Below, one piece after another: positions 52,713 to 61,658 of a DNA stretch of 64,000 bases; within the stretch, counting starts at the first letter, position 1, and each line of letters opens with the position of its first letter. Under the pieces are notes generated by a model. It had not been told where the DNA came from and did not search any database. It saw nothing but the letters and a program-made list of their open reading frames with translations. Location of the stretch: positions 1 to 64,000 of the forward strand of contig JAQTYA010000007.1 in the NCBI GenBank assembly GCA_028688525.1. The letters are read 5' to 3'. This stretch comes from Methylococcus sp. (GTDB lineage Bacteria; Pseudomonadota; Gammaproteobacteria; Methylococcales; Methylococcaceae). The translations under genes were made by a program, and so were the position numbers.

Positions 52713-53327
52713 ATGCTGGACATCATCAAAGGCGGCGGACTGCTGGTCTGGCCGTTACTGATTTGCTCCATCGTTGCTCTCGCCATCATTTTGGAACGTC
52801 TGTGGGCGTTGCGCACCAGCCGGATTCTGCCGGCGGAGCTGGCGCCGGCGGTATGGACGCTATGGCGGAACCATCAACTCGACGGCGGCAGCATCCGCCA
52901 GCTCGCTCTGAGTTCCCCGCTGGGTGCGGTACTGGCGGCGGGTCTGGCCAACCACAAGCACGGCCGCGAGGTCATGGAGAACAGCATCGACCAAGCGGGT
53001 CGCCAGGTCGTCCATGCTATGGAACGCTACCTCAATACCCTGGGCACCATCGCTTCGATCTCTCCCTATCTCGGCTTGCTCGGCAGCGTGCTGGGCATGA
53101 TGAAGGTATTTTCGGGGTTTTCCGCGGCGCACGGCGCGGGCAATCCTGCTGCGCTGGCCGGCGGCTTGTCGGAAATCCTCATCACTACCGCCGCCGGTCT
53201 GGCCGTGGCCATCCCCAGCCTGATGTTCTACCGCTATTTCCAGGGGAGGGTGAACGAGTTGTCGATGCGCCTGGAGGACGAAGCCGTCCGTTTGGTCGCA
53301 GTTCTGCACGGCGAACGCGAAGAGTGA
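52713..53327 (+). CDS. exbB: ExbB/TolQ-family proton channel subunit
   Basis: It is the proton-conducting inner membrane subunit that, with ExbD, energises TonB or a related partner. The 204 residues have three hydrophobic segments, the first at residues 12-27 and the second and third around NTLGTIASISPYLGLLGSVLGMM and GLSEILITTAAGLAVAIPSLMFY, the family's core signature. It is first in exbB-exbD-lpxK-ycaR-kdsB, a widespread gammaproteobacterial order in which the pair may support LPS-related functions rather than iron uptake. No tonB is nearby. Confidence 0.92.
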   Translation: MLDIIKGGGLLVWPLLICSIVALAIILERLWALRTSRILPAELAPAVWTLWRNHQLDGGSIRQLALSSPLGAVLAAGLANHKHGREVMENSIDQAGRQVVHAMERYLNTLGTIASISPYLGLLGSVLGMMKVFSGFSAAHGAGNPAALAGGLSEILITTAAGLAVAIPSLMFYRYFQGRVNELSMRLEDEAVRLVAVLHGEREE

Positions 53328-53334
53328 GTTCGCT

Positions 53335-53760
53335 GTGAACTTTCGCCCGCAGAATCGCGATGAGCCGGAATTGAACCTGATTCCGATGATCGACGTCCTC
53401 ATCGTGCTCATGATCTTCCTGGTCCTCACTACTACCTTCAGCCGGGAAACCGGACTCGAGCTGCAGTTGCCGAAATCGCAAAGCGCGGTTTCCGAAGAGT
53501 CGCCCAAAGGCGTGGACATCGCCATCGGCGCGGAGGGTCAGTTTTCGGTGAACGGCAAGTCCTTGCCCGACAACCGCCTCGAAACCCTGCGCGAAGCAAT
53601 CAAGGCGGCTGCCGGCGAGCAGCGCGACCCTATGGTTATCGTCAGCGCCGACCGGGCGACACGGCATCAGCACGTCGTCACCGCGTTAGACGCCGCCAGC
53701 CAGCTGGGTTTTGGCCATATCAGCTTCGCTGCCGAAGCTGCGGCCGAGAGTAAGCCTTGA
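53335..53760 (+). CDS. exbD: ExbD/TolR-family protein
   Basis: This 141-residue single-pass inner membrane protein has the catalytic-type aspartate in [21 protein letters not shown] (Asp at about residue 21), which carries protons in this family, and a periplasmic domain. It starts at GTG seven bases after exbB. Its stop overlaps the lpxK start by four bases (TTGA). Confidence 0.92.
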   Translation: MNFRPQNRDEPELNLIPMIDVLIVLMIFLVLTTTFSRETGLELQLPKSQSAVSEESPKGVDIAIGAEGQFSVNGKSLPDNRLETLREAIKAAAGEQRDPMVIVSADRATRHQHVVTALDAASQLGFGHISFAAEAAAESKP

Positions 53761-54767
53761 GCGGGTCGGAGGGCGTCGCTACTTGGCTGCAGCGGCAATG
53801 GTATGGCGCAGTACCGCCGCACTGGGCTTTGCGTGCGCTGAGTCCGGGGTTTGCCGCCGCCGTTGCTTTGCGGCGCAAATATTATGGCGCGAGGGCGAGA
53901 AGGCCGATTCTCGGCTGTCCGGTTGTCGTCGTTGGCAACCTCAGCGTGGGCGGCACAGGCAAGACGCCGCTGGTGATCGCTTTGGTGGAGCTGCTGCGCG
54001 AACACGGATGGTCGCCCGGGGTGATCAGCCGCGGCTACGGCGGCTCGGCCCGCGAACCGCGCGAAGTGCTATGCGACAGCGATCCGGGCGAGGTCGGCGA
54101 CGAGCCCTTGCTGATCCGGCAGCGCGCCGGTTGTCGGGTCTTCGTTTCGCCGAAACGCCTGGAAGCCGCCCGTGCAGTGATCGAAGCTGGCGCGAATATC
54201 GTTCTTTCCGACGACGGCCTCCAGCACTACGCCCTGCCGCGGGATGTCGAGATTGCCGTGGTCGACGGCATGCGCCGGTTCGGCAACGGCAGGCTGCTGC
54301 CGGCGGGGCCGTTGCGAGAGCCGGTCGAGCGGCTGGCAAGCGTGGATTTAGTGGTCTGCAACGGCGGTCGGCCAGGGCCTGGTGAATCATCCATGACGCT
54401 GGATGGCGGGACGGCGGTGCGTCTCGCCGACGGCGAGCGGTGCCCCTTGGCCGCCTTTGCAGGACGGAAGACCGTCGCCATGGCAGGCATAGGCAATCCG
54501 GAGCGTTTTTTTTTGCATCTGGCTGCCGCAGACCTGAGCTTCGAGCCCGTGGCATGGCCCGACCATCATGCCTATTCCCCCGACGATTTCCGGTCCGTTC
54601 CGGAAGACACGCCGGTCCTGATCACCGAGAAGGACGCTGTGAAATGCCGCCGGCTGGACGATCCCCGAATCTGGTACATTCCCGTCTCTGCCCGTCTCGA
54701 CCCGGCTTTCGCGCCCCGATTACTGAACATCTTAGAGAGGATCCGACATGGACAAACAACTGCTTGA
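53757..54767 (+). CDS. lpxK: Tetraacyldisaccharide 4'-kinase LpxK
   Basis: LpxK phosphorylates the 4' position of the lipid A precursor to give lipid IVA, at the inner membrane face. The 336 residues hold the amphipathic start, the P-loop VGGTGKTP (64-71), ISRGYGG and DDGLQHY. It starts at TTG, overlapping the exbD stop, and overlaps ycaR by 20 bases, so translation is tightly coupled. A T9 run at 54506-54514 lies within the coding sequence. Confidence 0.95.
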   Translation: MSGSEGVATWLQRQWYGAVPPHWALRALSPGFAAAVALRRKYYGARARRPILGCPVVVVGNLSVGGTGKTPLVIALVELLREHGWSPGVISRGYGGSAREPREVLCDSDPGEVGDEPLLIRQRAGCRVFVSPKRLEAARAVIEAGANIVLSDDGLQHYALPRDVEIAVVDGMRRFGNGRLLPAGPLREPVERLASVDLVVCNGGRPGPGESSMTLDGGTAVRLADGERCPLAAFAGRKTVAMAGIGNPERFFLHLAAADLSFEPVAWPDHHAYSPDDFRSVPEDTPVLITEKDAVKCRRLDDPRIWYIPVSARLDPAFAPRLLNILERIRHGQTTA

Positions 54768-54960
54768 GATTTTGGTCTGCCCCGTCTGCAAGGGCGAGCT
54801 GATCTATCTGCGGGAGCAGCAGGAACTGGTTTGCCTGGCCGACAAGCTGGCCTACCCCATCCGCGACGACATTCCTGTGATGCTGGAGAGCGAGGCGAGG
54901 AGGCTTGGCCTCGATGAATACGACGCCCTGCGCAAGCGTCGGACGGCCCAGCCTGCCTGA
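54748..54960 (+). CDS. ycaR: Trm112-family (UPF0434) protein
   Basis: This 70-residue zinc-ribbon-like protein has [18 protein letters not shown] with CxxC at residues 11-14 and [13 protein letters not shown], matching YcaR. It usually sits between lpxK and kdsB as here. Homologues activate methyltransferases in eukaryotes; the bacterial role is unknown. AGAGAGGA precedes the ATG. Its stop overlaps the kdsB start by one base. Confidence 0.93.
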   Translation: MDKQLLEILVCPVCKGELIYLREQQELVCLADKLAYPIRDDIPVMLESEARRLGLDEYDALRKRRTAQPA

Positions 54961-55739
54961 TGAGCGCGGCGTTTACCATCGTCATCCCGGCGCGCTACGG
55001 TTCCACTCGGCTGCCGGGTAAGCCTCTGCTCGAACTGGGCGGCAAGCCGATGATCGTTCATGTCTGCGAGCGGGCGCTCGAAGCCGGTGCCGCCCAGGTC
55101 GTGGTGGCGACCGACGACGAACGCATCGCCGAGGCGGTGGACGGCTTGCCGGTCACCGCGATGCTGACCCGGTCCGAGCATGCCAGCGGCACCGAGCGGC
55201 TGGCTGAAGTGGCCGAGCGCCTGGCCTGGGGCGATGACACCATTGTGGTCAACCTGCAGGGCGACGAGCCCTTCATGGAAAGCGTCCTGCTGCGCGCTCT
55301 GGCGGTGGCTCTGCGGCAGCGCCAGGATTGCCCAGTCGCCACCTTGGCTGCGCCTATCCGCCAGGCCGAGGAGATCTTCGACCCCAACGTGGTCAAAGTG
55401 GTCACCGACGGCGAGAGCCGGGCGCTGTATTTCAGCCGCGCCGCCGTGCCCTGGGACCGCGATTCTTTCGCCGAAGGCGCCGCTGTTCCCAAGTCTGGGC
55501 AGGGCCTGCCTTACCGCCGCCACATCGGGGTTTATGCCTACACCGCAGCTTATCTGCGCCGCTATGCCGATCTGGCGCCTTCGCCGCTGGAACACATCGA
55601 ACGGCTGGAGCAACTGCGTATCCTCTGGCACGGCGACCGCATCCTGGTGGTGCCGGTGGAGGGCGCTCCCGCGCCGGGCATAGATACCGCCGCCGATCTC
55701 GAGCGGGCCGAACGCCACTTGGCCGGCGGGGCGCCTTAA
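54960..55739 (+). CDS. kdsB: CMP-Kdo synthetase KdsB
   Basis: KdsB activates Kdo with CTP for addition to lipid A. The 259 residues contain PARYGSTRLPGKPL (about 10-23), VATDDERI, RSEHASGTERLAEV and NLQGDEPF. The gene is last of the LPS genes in this run; a small membrane protein gene follows five bases on. Together with lpxK and lptD it confirms a Kdo-containing LPS. Confidence 0.96.
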   Translation: MSAAFTIVIPARYGSTRLPGKPLLELGGKPMIVHVCERALEAGAAQVVVATDDERIAEAVDGLPVTAMLTRSEHASGTERLAEVAERLAWGDDTIVVNLQGDEPFMESVLLRALAVALRQRQDCPVATLAAPIRQAEEIFDPNVVKVVTDGESRALYFSRAAVPWDRDSFAEGAAVPKSGQGLPYRRHIGVYAYTAAYLRRYADLAPSPLEHIERLEQLRILWHGDRILVVPVEGAPAPGIDTAADLERAERHLAGGAP

Positions 55740-55744
55740 CTGGC

Positions 55745-56173
55745 ATGGACGCGTCGCTGGGGATATGGGGGCTGTTCTTCAGCGCCTTCGTGTCGGCAAC
55801 CCTCGCTCCCGGGGGCTCGGAGGCGGTGCTGGCCTACCTAGTGCACACCGGGTACGCGCTGCCCGCCGAACTCGTGACCGTGGCCAGCATAGGCAATACC
55901 TTGGGATCGATGACGACCTGGGGCATGGGCTGGCTATGGGCGCGCAGGCGTCCGCTGGACGTGGAGGCCATCGAGAACCCCAGGCAGCGGCGGGCGGTGG
56001 AGTCGCTCAAGCGCTGGGGCAGCGGGCTGTTGCTGATGGCGTGGATTCCGGTGCTGGGCGACGGCTTCTGTTTCGCCGCCGGCTGGCTGCGGCTGTCGCT
56101 GATCCTGTCGGTGATTTATATCGCCGTCGGCAAGGCTCTGCGCTACGCCGTCGTCGCCTGGCTGGCGAGCTGA
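55745..56173 (+). CDS. yqaA: YqaA-family small membrane protein
   Basis: This 142-residue inner-membrane protein has the short DedA-like/SNARE-associated core seen in YqaA: GLFFSAFVSATLAPGGSEAVLA, TVASIGNTLGSMTTWGMGW, and LLLMAWIPVLGDGFCFAAGWLR. DedA relatives influence membrane lipid carrier recycling and envelope homeostasis. It probably shares the exbB-kdsB transcript, starting five bases after kdsB. Its stop is one base from that of the convergent YafK gene. Confidence 0.88.
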   Translation: MDASLGIWGLFFSAFVSATLAPGGSEAVLAYLVHTGYALPAELVTVASIGNTLGSMTTWGMGWLWARRRPLDVEAIENPRQRRAVESLKRWGSGLLLMAWIPVLGDGFCFAAGWLRLSLILSVIYIAVGKALRYAVVAWLAS

Positions 56174-56174
56174 T

Positions 56175-57014
56175 CTAGCGGCGGTATTGAGGCGAATAGG
56201 GCCGGTTGCTCGACACAGCGATCGGCTTCGATACCGACAGAATTTCGTCGGCGATCGTCGCGTACAGCTCCCGCGTCCATTCCGGCTGCCCGGCGGCGGT
56301 CTGGTCCAGCGGCCAAGCCCTGGGATCGTGTGGCGCGATCACCACCTTCATGTTTTCCTTGCCGACGTGTGCCGCCAGCACGAACAGCTCCTCTATGGCC
56401 TCGTCCCCCATGGCCAGGCATCCGGCGGACACCGCCCGGCCGTGGATGAAGATGTCCGAACCGGGATTGGTGCGGCCTTCGCGCTCGGCGTGATAAAGGT
56501 CGAAGTCGTTCGGGTAGTTCAGCTTCATCGACAGGTGGTAATTGCTGTTCGGATTCAGCCCTACGATTTGGTACACGCCTTCCGGCACCTGCTTGTCGCC
56601 CTGGCGCAGCTTGGGTCCCGCCGCGCCGCTGGCCGCTCGGATGTCGTAGTGGCGGATCATCCGGAATTCACCGCTGTCCCGTGCCCATAGCTCCAGCTTT
56701 TTCTCCAGTTTCAAGCCGATCAGTACAACTTCGCGCGGCGGATACTCGACTCCGGCCTTTTCGAAATAGGGTTTCAGCTTCTGGATCGAATAGGGTCCGA
56801 AATCGTGCAGTACGTCCGACACCGTGCGCTGCTCGGACCCGCCAAAGAGAGGGGGCTGATAAGCCGGACGGCGGAACGCAGGTCTGGGAAGATAGCTGCG
56901 CTCGGGGGCCGCAGCCGCGAGTTTTTGCTTATTGGCTTGTTTGTTCGAGCTGGCGCAGGCCGTCAGCAGCACGGCGAGAACGGGAAGGAGCAAAAAAGCG
57001 GCTTTCAGCGCCAT
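56175..57014 (-). CDS. YafK-type L,D-transpeptidase/endopeptidase lipoprotein
   Basis: This 279-residue protein has a lipoprotein signal (lipobox LTAC, Cys20), a Lys/Gln/Ala-rich linker and a YkuD-type catalytic domain of the YafK branch with IHGRAVSAGCLAMGDEAIEELF. E. coli YafK (DpaA/LdtF) removes Braun lipoprotein from peptidoglycan. With lpp and a second YkuD enzyme at 22110-23082, this window would encode both attachment and release, an inference from family names. GAGGTAACG directly precedes the ATG at 57014; a 13-residue upstream extension is rejected. Confidence 0.88.
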   Translation of the reverse strand: MALKAAFLLLPVLAVLLTACASSNKQANKQKLAAAAPERSYLPRPAFRRPAYQPPLFGGSEQRTVSDVLHDFGPYSIQKLKPYFEKAGVEYPPREVVLIGLKLEKKLELWARDSGEFRMIRHYDIRAASGAAGPKLRQGDKQVPEGVYQIVGLNPNSNYHLSMKLNYPNDFDLYHAEREGRTNPGSDIFIHGRAVSAGCLAMGDEAIEELFVLAAHVGKENMKVVIAPHDPRAWPLDQTAAGQPEWTRELYATIADEILSVSKPIAVSSNRPYSPQYRR

Positions 57015-57096
57015 GATCGTTACCTCGGCACGACAGTTTCCGGCAGCCCACATTATGACGGTGGAGGGCGCGTCTCGCCAGTCGGCTGCCTTGGCG

Positions 57097-58518
57097 TCAT
57101 CGGGCTTCGTTGGCGATGCGGAAACTCCATTGATTGTGCTGCTCGACCACCGGCATCATGTCCACCGTGGCGATGCGTCCTTGATCGACGACCACGCGCC
57201 CGTTGATAACGGTATAACGCGCCTTCTGCGGAGTGCAGAACACGACCGCTGCGACCGGATCGTGCAGGGCGCCGGCAAAATCCACGGTATGCAGGTCGAT
57301 GCTGAAGAAGTCCGCGCACATGCCTTCCGCGATCGCGCCGACGTCGTCGCGTCCCAATACCTTGGCGCCGCCCAGGGTCGCCAGCTCCAGCACTTCCCGC
57401 GCGGTCATCCATTCGTTGGCGCGTTTGGGGTGCGATTGCGACAGGTTCATGTATTTCGCCGGCCCTTCGGGCGGCAGCAGGCCCATCTTCAGCCGGGCCA
57501 GCAGGAAGGCGGTACGGACTTCCTGCATCATGTTCGAGCTGTCGTTGCTGGCCGAGCCGTCCACCCCCAGGCCGACTTTCACGTCGGCCTCCATGTATTT
57601 CTTGATCGGCGCGATGCCCGAGCCCAGCCGCATGTTGGAGGAGGGGCAGTGCGAGGCGCCGCAACCGCAGTTGGCGAACTGGCGGATTTCGTCGTCGTCC
57701 ACATGGATCGCATGGGCGAACCAGACTTCGTCGCCGAGCCAGTCCACGGTTTCCATCCATTCGACCGGGCGCATGCCGAAGCGGTTCAGGGTGTAGCGTT
57801 CTTCGTCCGCGGTCTCGCACAGATGGGTGTGCAGGCCGACCTTGTAGTGGCGGGCCAGGGCGGCGGATTCCTTGAGCAGCTCCGGGCTGACGGTAAAAGG
57901 TGCGCAGGGCGCGACTACGATGCGGGTCATGGCGCCGCGGGAGGCGTCGTGATAAGTCTCGATCGCGCGCTGGGTGTCCTTGAGGATGAAGGCCTCGTCC
58001 TCGACGCAATCGTCCGGCGGCAGGCCGCCCTTGGATTCGCCCAGCGACATGGAGCCGCGGCTGCAATGGAAGCGGACGCCGATTTCCTTGGCCGCTTCGA
58101 CCAAGCAGTCCACGCTGTTGCCGCTCTTGAAGATATAGGTATGGTCGAATACCGTGGTGCAGCCGGTCAGCGCCAGCTCGCCCAGCCCCACCAGCGCACT
58201 CAGCCGCGACGCTTCGGGAGTGATGCGGGCCCAGATGCGGTAATGCGCCCGTAGCCAGGGGAACAGGTTGTTGTTCTGGGCAGCGGGGAGGTTGCGGGTG
58301 AGCGTCTGGTTGAGATGGTGATGACAATTCACGAAGCCTGGCAGGACGATCTGGCCGGACAGGTCGATGACGGTGTCGGCCGTCTGCGGCAGCTCGTGCG
58401 CCGGCCCGACCTTCTTGATGACACCGTCTTCCACGTAGAGACTGGCATTCTTCAGTTCCCGCCGTCCGGCGTCCATCGTGACCAGGACTTCCGCGTTTCT
58501 TGCAAGCAGTGTTTTCAT
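57097..58518 (-). CDS. Amidohydrolase, 8-oxoguanine deaminase-like
   Basis: This 473-residue metal-dependent amidohydrolase of the cytosine/guanine deaminase group has metal ligands visible in VNCHHHLNQ, GLHTHLCET, HAIHVDD and GVDGSASNDSSNMM. The stretch FHCSRGSMSLGESKGGLPPDD is typical of 8-oxoguanine deaminases and of the atrazine-pathway enzymes AtzB/TrzN; the first is more likely in this context. It would act in purine salvage or cleanup of oxidised guanine. It is monocistronic, 68 bases downstream of the nucleotidyltransferase gene and in the same direction. Confidence 0.85.
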   Translation of the reverse strand: MKTLLARNAEVLVTMDAGRRELKNASLYVEDGVIKKVGPAHELPQTADTVIDLSGQIVLPGFVNCHHHLNQTLTRNLPAAQNNNLFPWLRAHYRIWARITPEASRLSALVGLGELALTGCTTVFDHTYIFKSGNSVDCLVEAAKEIGVRFHCSRGSMSLGESKGGLPPDDCVEDEAFILKDTQRAIETYHDASRGAMTRIVVAPCAPFTVSPELLKESAALARHYKVGLHTHLCETADEERYTLNRFGMRPVEWMETVDWLGDEVWFAHAIHVDDDEIRQFANCGCGASHCPSSNMRLGSGIAPIKKYMEADVKVGLGVDGSASNDSSNMMQEVRTAFLLARLKMGLLPPEGPAKYMNLSQSHPKRANEWMTAREVLELATLGGAKVLGRDDVGAIAEGMCADFFSIDLHTVDFAGALHDPVAAVVFCTPQKARYTVINGRVVVDQGRIATVDMMPVVEQHNQWSFRIANEAR

Positions 58519-58586
58519 GGCTTGAATCTATCCTCTGAGTTCGTGGCGGCTGGGGTTCGCGGCTGGCTATCCTTTGGCCGGCGCGG

Positions 58587-59690
58587 CTAAAGCGGTTCGC
58601 CCCGGCGCAGGGCGCGCAGCTTGGCCGCGCACCAGCCCGGCTTGGCAAGCTTCCGCGGTAAATTGCGCAGGCGCGGCAGATGGATTTGCGGCCAGGCATA
58701 CAGCGCGACGAGGCGGCGCCAACGGCGGCTGGTCTCCACGCGTTCGATCAGCGCGCACTGCAGCGGTACTCCCTTGGGCCGATAAGCTTCGGCAGGATAG
58801 GCGAGCCCGAGCCAGTCCTCCGCCACGGCGAGATAGACCGCGAACGGCCGCCGACGCTTGGCCGTCAGGCGTGCGAACGACGCGGCGCCGTCCCAGGTGT
58901 TCGCATGATGGCCGGCCAGCGCCGCGAAATCGAGCAATTGCCGCAAATCGATCGAGCGGCGGACATGGTGGTGGTCCTGAATCTGAGTGTGCAGGAAGTT
59001 GTGCAGCAGCCTGGTTGCCGGGTCCGGGACTCGTACCCGGACGTTCCCCCCCGGTAGTTCTACGCTGTTCGTTGTCATCCGCGCTTGCAGATGTGCGGCG
59101 TCGGCCTCGTCGGCAAGAAGCCTGTGGTGCAGCTCCACTTTCACCGGCAGCTTAGGATGCAGTAAAGGCGGCGCATGGTGATGATGTTCCATGCCCTCGG
59201 CGAGCACGGGTTCGTCCGGCGCGTACGGTTCATAGCCGGACCGTACGATGTCCTCGACCGCGGTCTCGATGCTGCCGGCCGGAATCAGAATATCCAGGTC
59301 GCCGATGACCCTGTCCTCGGCGCCCGGATAGGCGCCGGGCAGCAGGGCGCAGGCGCCCTTGAGCAGAACCGGTTCGATTCCGCGCCGGTTGAGCAGGCTG
59401 GCGATGTTCGACAGTTCGCCGCATAGCGTCCGATTGCGGGCGCGGTTCAGGCTCTGGAGGGCGTCCAGGTACTCCTGGATTTCGGCGGGGAGCCGTTCGA
59501 ACATCGCTTTGCGCTGGAGGGCGCCGGCCAGAGCGGGTGTGACCCAGTGATTGCCGGCGAAGCGGAGCAGGGCGGGCCAGGGAATCTCTCCGCGCTCGAT
59601 CTCAGCGATGAGGGCCGGGCTGGCTCCTTGCCCCGGACTCAGACACTGGCAAAGGAAGCGTAGCAGGGCTAGGTCGCGCCAGCGGGTCAC
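58587..59690 (-). CDS. Nucleotidyltransferase family protein (NTP_transf_5)
   Basis: The 367-residue protein resembles the PF14907-type nucleotidyltransferases: VLLKGACALLPGAYPG, the acidic pair in VIGDLDILIP, and a His-rich central segment (GMEHHHHAPPLLHPKLPVKVELHH). It starts at GTG, overlapping the upstream kinase-like gene by four bases (GTGA). Such proteins accompany HPr-kinase-related proteins in exosortase-linked or surface-modification loci; substrates are unknown. Confidence 0.8.
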   Translation of the reverse strand: MTRWRDLALLRFLCQCLSPGQGASPALIAEIERGEIPWPALLRFAGNHWVTPALAGALQRKAMFERLPAEIQEYLDALQSLNRARNRTLCGELSNIASLLNRRGIEPVLLKGACALLPGAYPGAEDRVIGDLDILIPAGSIETAVEDIVRSGYEPYAPDEPVLAEGMEHHHHAPPLLHPKLPVKVELHHRLLADEADAAHLQARMTTNSVELPGGNVRVRVPDPATRLLHNFLHTQIQDHHHVRRSIDLRQLLDFAALAGHHANTWDGAASFARLTAKRRRPFAVYLAVAEDWLGLAYPAEAYRPKGVPLQCALIERVETSRRWRRLVALYAWPQIHLPRLRNLPRKLAKPGWCAAKLRALRRGEPL

Positions 59691-60706
59691 GACGGCATTG
59701 CCAGGGTTCTGCGGACCAGGCGCAGAGCGCTGTCCAGGTCCGGATAGACCAGTTCGAAGGCCGGCGCCGACTCCATCCAGCGCACCAGCGCGTCCAGCTT
59801 CGTCTGGCTCAGATTCCGGATCACTGCTTCGGCTTCTACGATCCGCCGGAGCGCTTCTACCGGACTCAGGGGCGTCATGCAGGGGGCAGCGTCCGGCGAA
59901 TATCGCGGAAACAGGAACCGATGCAGCGGTACGGGTTTCTGCGCCGCCGAACCGATGGGAGGGAGGTAGCGCACCGGCTCGCCGAAACGCCGGAGGGTTT
60001 CCGCCGTCTCGATATCCGCCCGCAATCGAGACAGCGCGGCCCAACTGCCAGCCTTGACGCAGGCGCTCATCCTCAAGCCGATCAGCAAGCCTTCGTTGCT
60101 GACGGGGACCGTATCGTCGCCCAGCAGCGCGTAGCCTTCGGCATTCAAAGCCACGGCCAGCGTGGTCTTCCCCGAGCTGCCGGGACCGATCAGGGCAATG
60201 CCATGCCCTTTGGTCGAGACCAGCCCCGCGCCATGCAGCACGGCCAGTCGCGCCTCGGCGTCGCAGCCGATATCGATCAAGGCGCCGATGGTTTCGGTGA
60301 GGGCAGCGTCGCGGCAGGTACCGTTGGTAGGCAGCAGTCCGTCGCCGGCCAAGGTCCACTCGGATGCCGAGCCCCTCAGTGCGAGCCGCCGGTCCGCCGG
60401 CGTCTCGGCGGGATGCTGCAAATGTTCGAGCATTCCGGCAAGGCGCTCGCGCAAGCCGGCATCTTCCACATGCAAGGCGACAGAGAGCTCGCCTGAGCGC
60501 AGCGTCAAGGCCGGTGCGTCGATGGCCCGTCCGATGGGCGACGAGGGCAGGGCCTGGACAGGCGCTGCCGGCGCGGGCTCGAACAGGCGTGCGCGCCGCC
60601 ATTGCGCGATGCTTGTCTCGGCCGGAGGACATGGAGCGATGCGAATGCGAGCGAGTCCGCCGCAGGGTAACGCGCTAGCGTTGTCCGGAGGTGGACTGCA
60701 AGGCAT
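59687..60706 (-). CDS. HPr-kinase-related protein (HPr-rel-A type)
   Basis: The 339-residue protein has a P-loop GPGSSGKTT (174-182) and a downstream LLGDDTVPV (Asp197-Asp198) resembling the HprK catalytic loop, but no HPr substrate system is evident. The amino-terminal part has no family match. Pairing with a PF14907 nucleotidyltransferase matches the so-called HPr-rel-A systems; the usual PqqD-like member is missing here. ATG 60706 is assumed; 60727 also in frame. Either start lies within the last codons of the upstream Wzz-like gene. Confidence 0.75.
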   Translation of the reverse strand: MPCSPPPDNASALPCGGLARIRIAPCPPAETSIAQWRRARLFEPAPAAPVQALPSSPIGRAIDAPALTLRSGELSVALHVEDAGLRERLAGMLEHLQHPAETPADRRLALRGSASEWTLAGDGLLPTNGTCRDAALTETIGALIDIGCDAEARLAVLHGAGLVSTKGHGIALIGPGSSGKTTLAVALNAEGYALLGDDTVPVSNEGLLIGLRMSACVKAGSWAALSRLRADIETAETLRRFGEPVRYLPPIGSAAQKPVPLHRFLFPRYSPDAAPCMTPLSPVEALRRIVEAEAVIRNLSQTKLDALVRWMESAPAFELVYPDLDSALRLVRRTLAMPS

Positions 60707-61466
60707 CCGGAAAGGCCGTAAAGTCATTGTGGAACGAAGCGAGGGGACCTTGTTGTCGCCGAGCGAGTGAACGCAGGACGGCCCAGGCGCCGAAGGCAAT
60801 CACTGTCTCGCAAGCGCGGTCGTGCGGCGTCGGGAATGCCGTTAGACACAGCGCGCCGTGAGACTCACTTCCCGTGAGCCGGCTCAGAAACAGGCCGATC
60901 AAATCGTCCGTGGATAGCTGCGCTGCCATATCGGCAGATGACTGCTCCTCCTCTTGGGGGCTCCTGGAATTTTGCCGAGAGGCTCCGCCGTTCGCGTCGG
61001 CCGGATCCGCGGCCTGCTGGGCGGTGTCCTGGGCGAGCGAGCCGCTGCCCTCGAGCTGGCCGCCAAACTCGGGGTATTGGGCGAGGTGCAGCTCGTCGAT
61101 CACCCTCCGGGCCAGGGATTTGAACTTTAGCCTCTCGATTTCGGTGGGGTAATAAGTGTCGTCCGGAGACTCGGCCTCATCGGGCTCTTTGAAGGCCACC
61201 ATCTTTCGATGCTGTGGCTCGATCAGCAGCGTCGCGGTGGCTTGATAAACCGGCGTGCGTTTGGCAAGTACCCCATAGGTGCCCAAGGACACCAGGGCCG
61301 CAACGCCGAGGATGAGCAGAAGATTTCTGCGGACCCTGTTCCAGTAGGGCAGGATATCGATGGTGTCGTCTTGCAGCGAGACGGCGGCGTCTCCCGTTCC
61401 GGTCGAATGATGGATCGGGGGGTAAGGCACCAGTCCGTGATGACCGCTATTACTGTTGTCGTTCAT
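60675..61466 (-). CDS. Truncated Wzz/GumC-type chain-length protein
   Basis: The 263-residue product starts like a polysaccharide co-polymerase: an initial cytoplasmic DDTIDILPYWNRVRRN, a transmembrane helix (LLLILGVAALVSLGTYGVLA, about 49-68), then VYQATATLLIEPQHRKMVAF and a coiled-coil region ending at DDLIGLFLSRLT. Past about residue 190 the similarity stops; the remaining 70 residues look non-native and no second transmembrane helix or kinase domain follows. Full-length relatives are 450-750 residues. A deletion fusing the front end to the HprK-like locus would explain this. It may be non-functional. Confidence 0.65.
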   Translation of the reverse strand: MNDNSNSGHHGLVPYPPIHHSTGTGDAAVSLQDDTIDILPYWNRVRRNLLLILGVAALVSLGTYGVLAKRTPVYQATATLLIEPQHRKMVAFKEPDEAESPDDTYYPTEIERLKFKSLARRVIDELHLAQYPEFGGQLEGSGSLAQDTAQQAADPADANGGASRQNSRSPQEEEQSSADMAAQLSTDDLIGLFLSRLTGSESHGALCLTAFPTPHDRACETVIAFGAWAVLRSLARRQQGPLASFHNDFTAFPDALQSTSGQR

Positions 61467-61658
61467 CCCGTCGACTTTATGAAGGTGCGATCTAGCCTGC
61501 TTCGCCCAGATCGCAGGTCTGGCAGCTGTCTATCCTACAATTGTTTGCATTACAGTACAGGTTCTCTTGCAGCAAAGACTCGCCCGCATCTAGGGCATGG
61601 ATCCTGCCTTTTAAATGCGTTGCTGTTCGAAATACGACTCTTGAGGATGCATCGAAAT

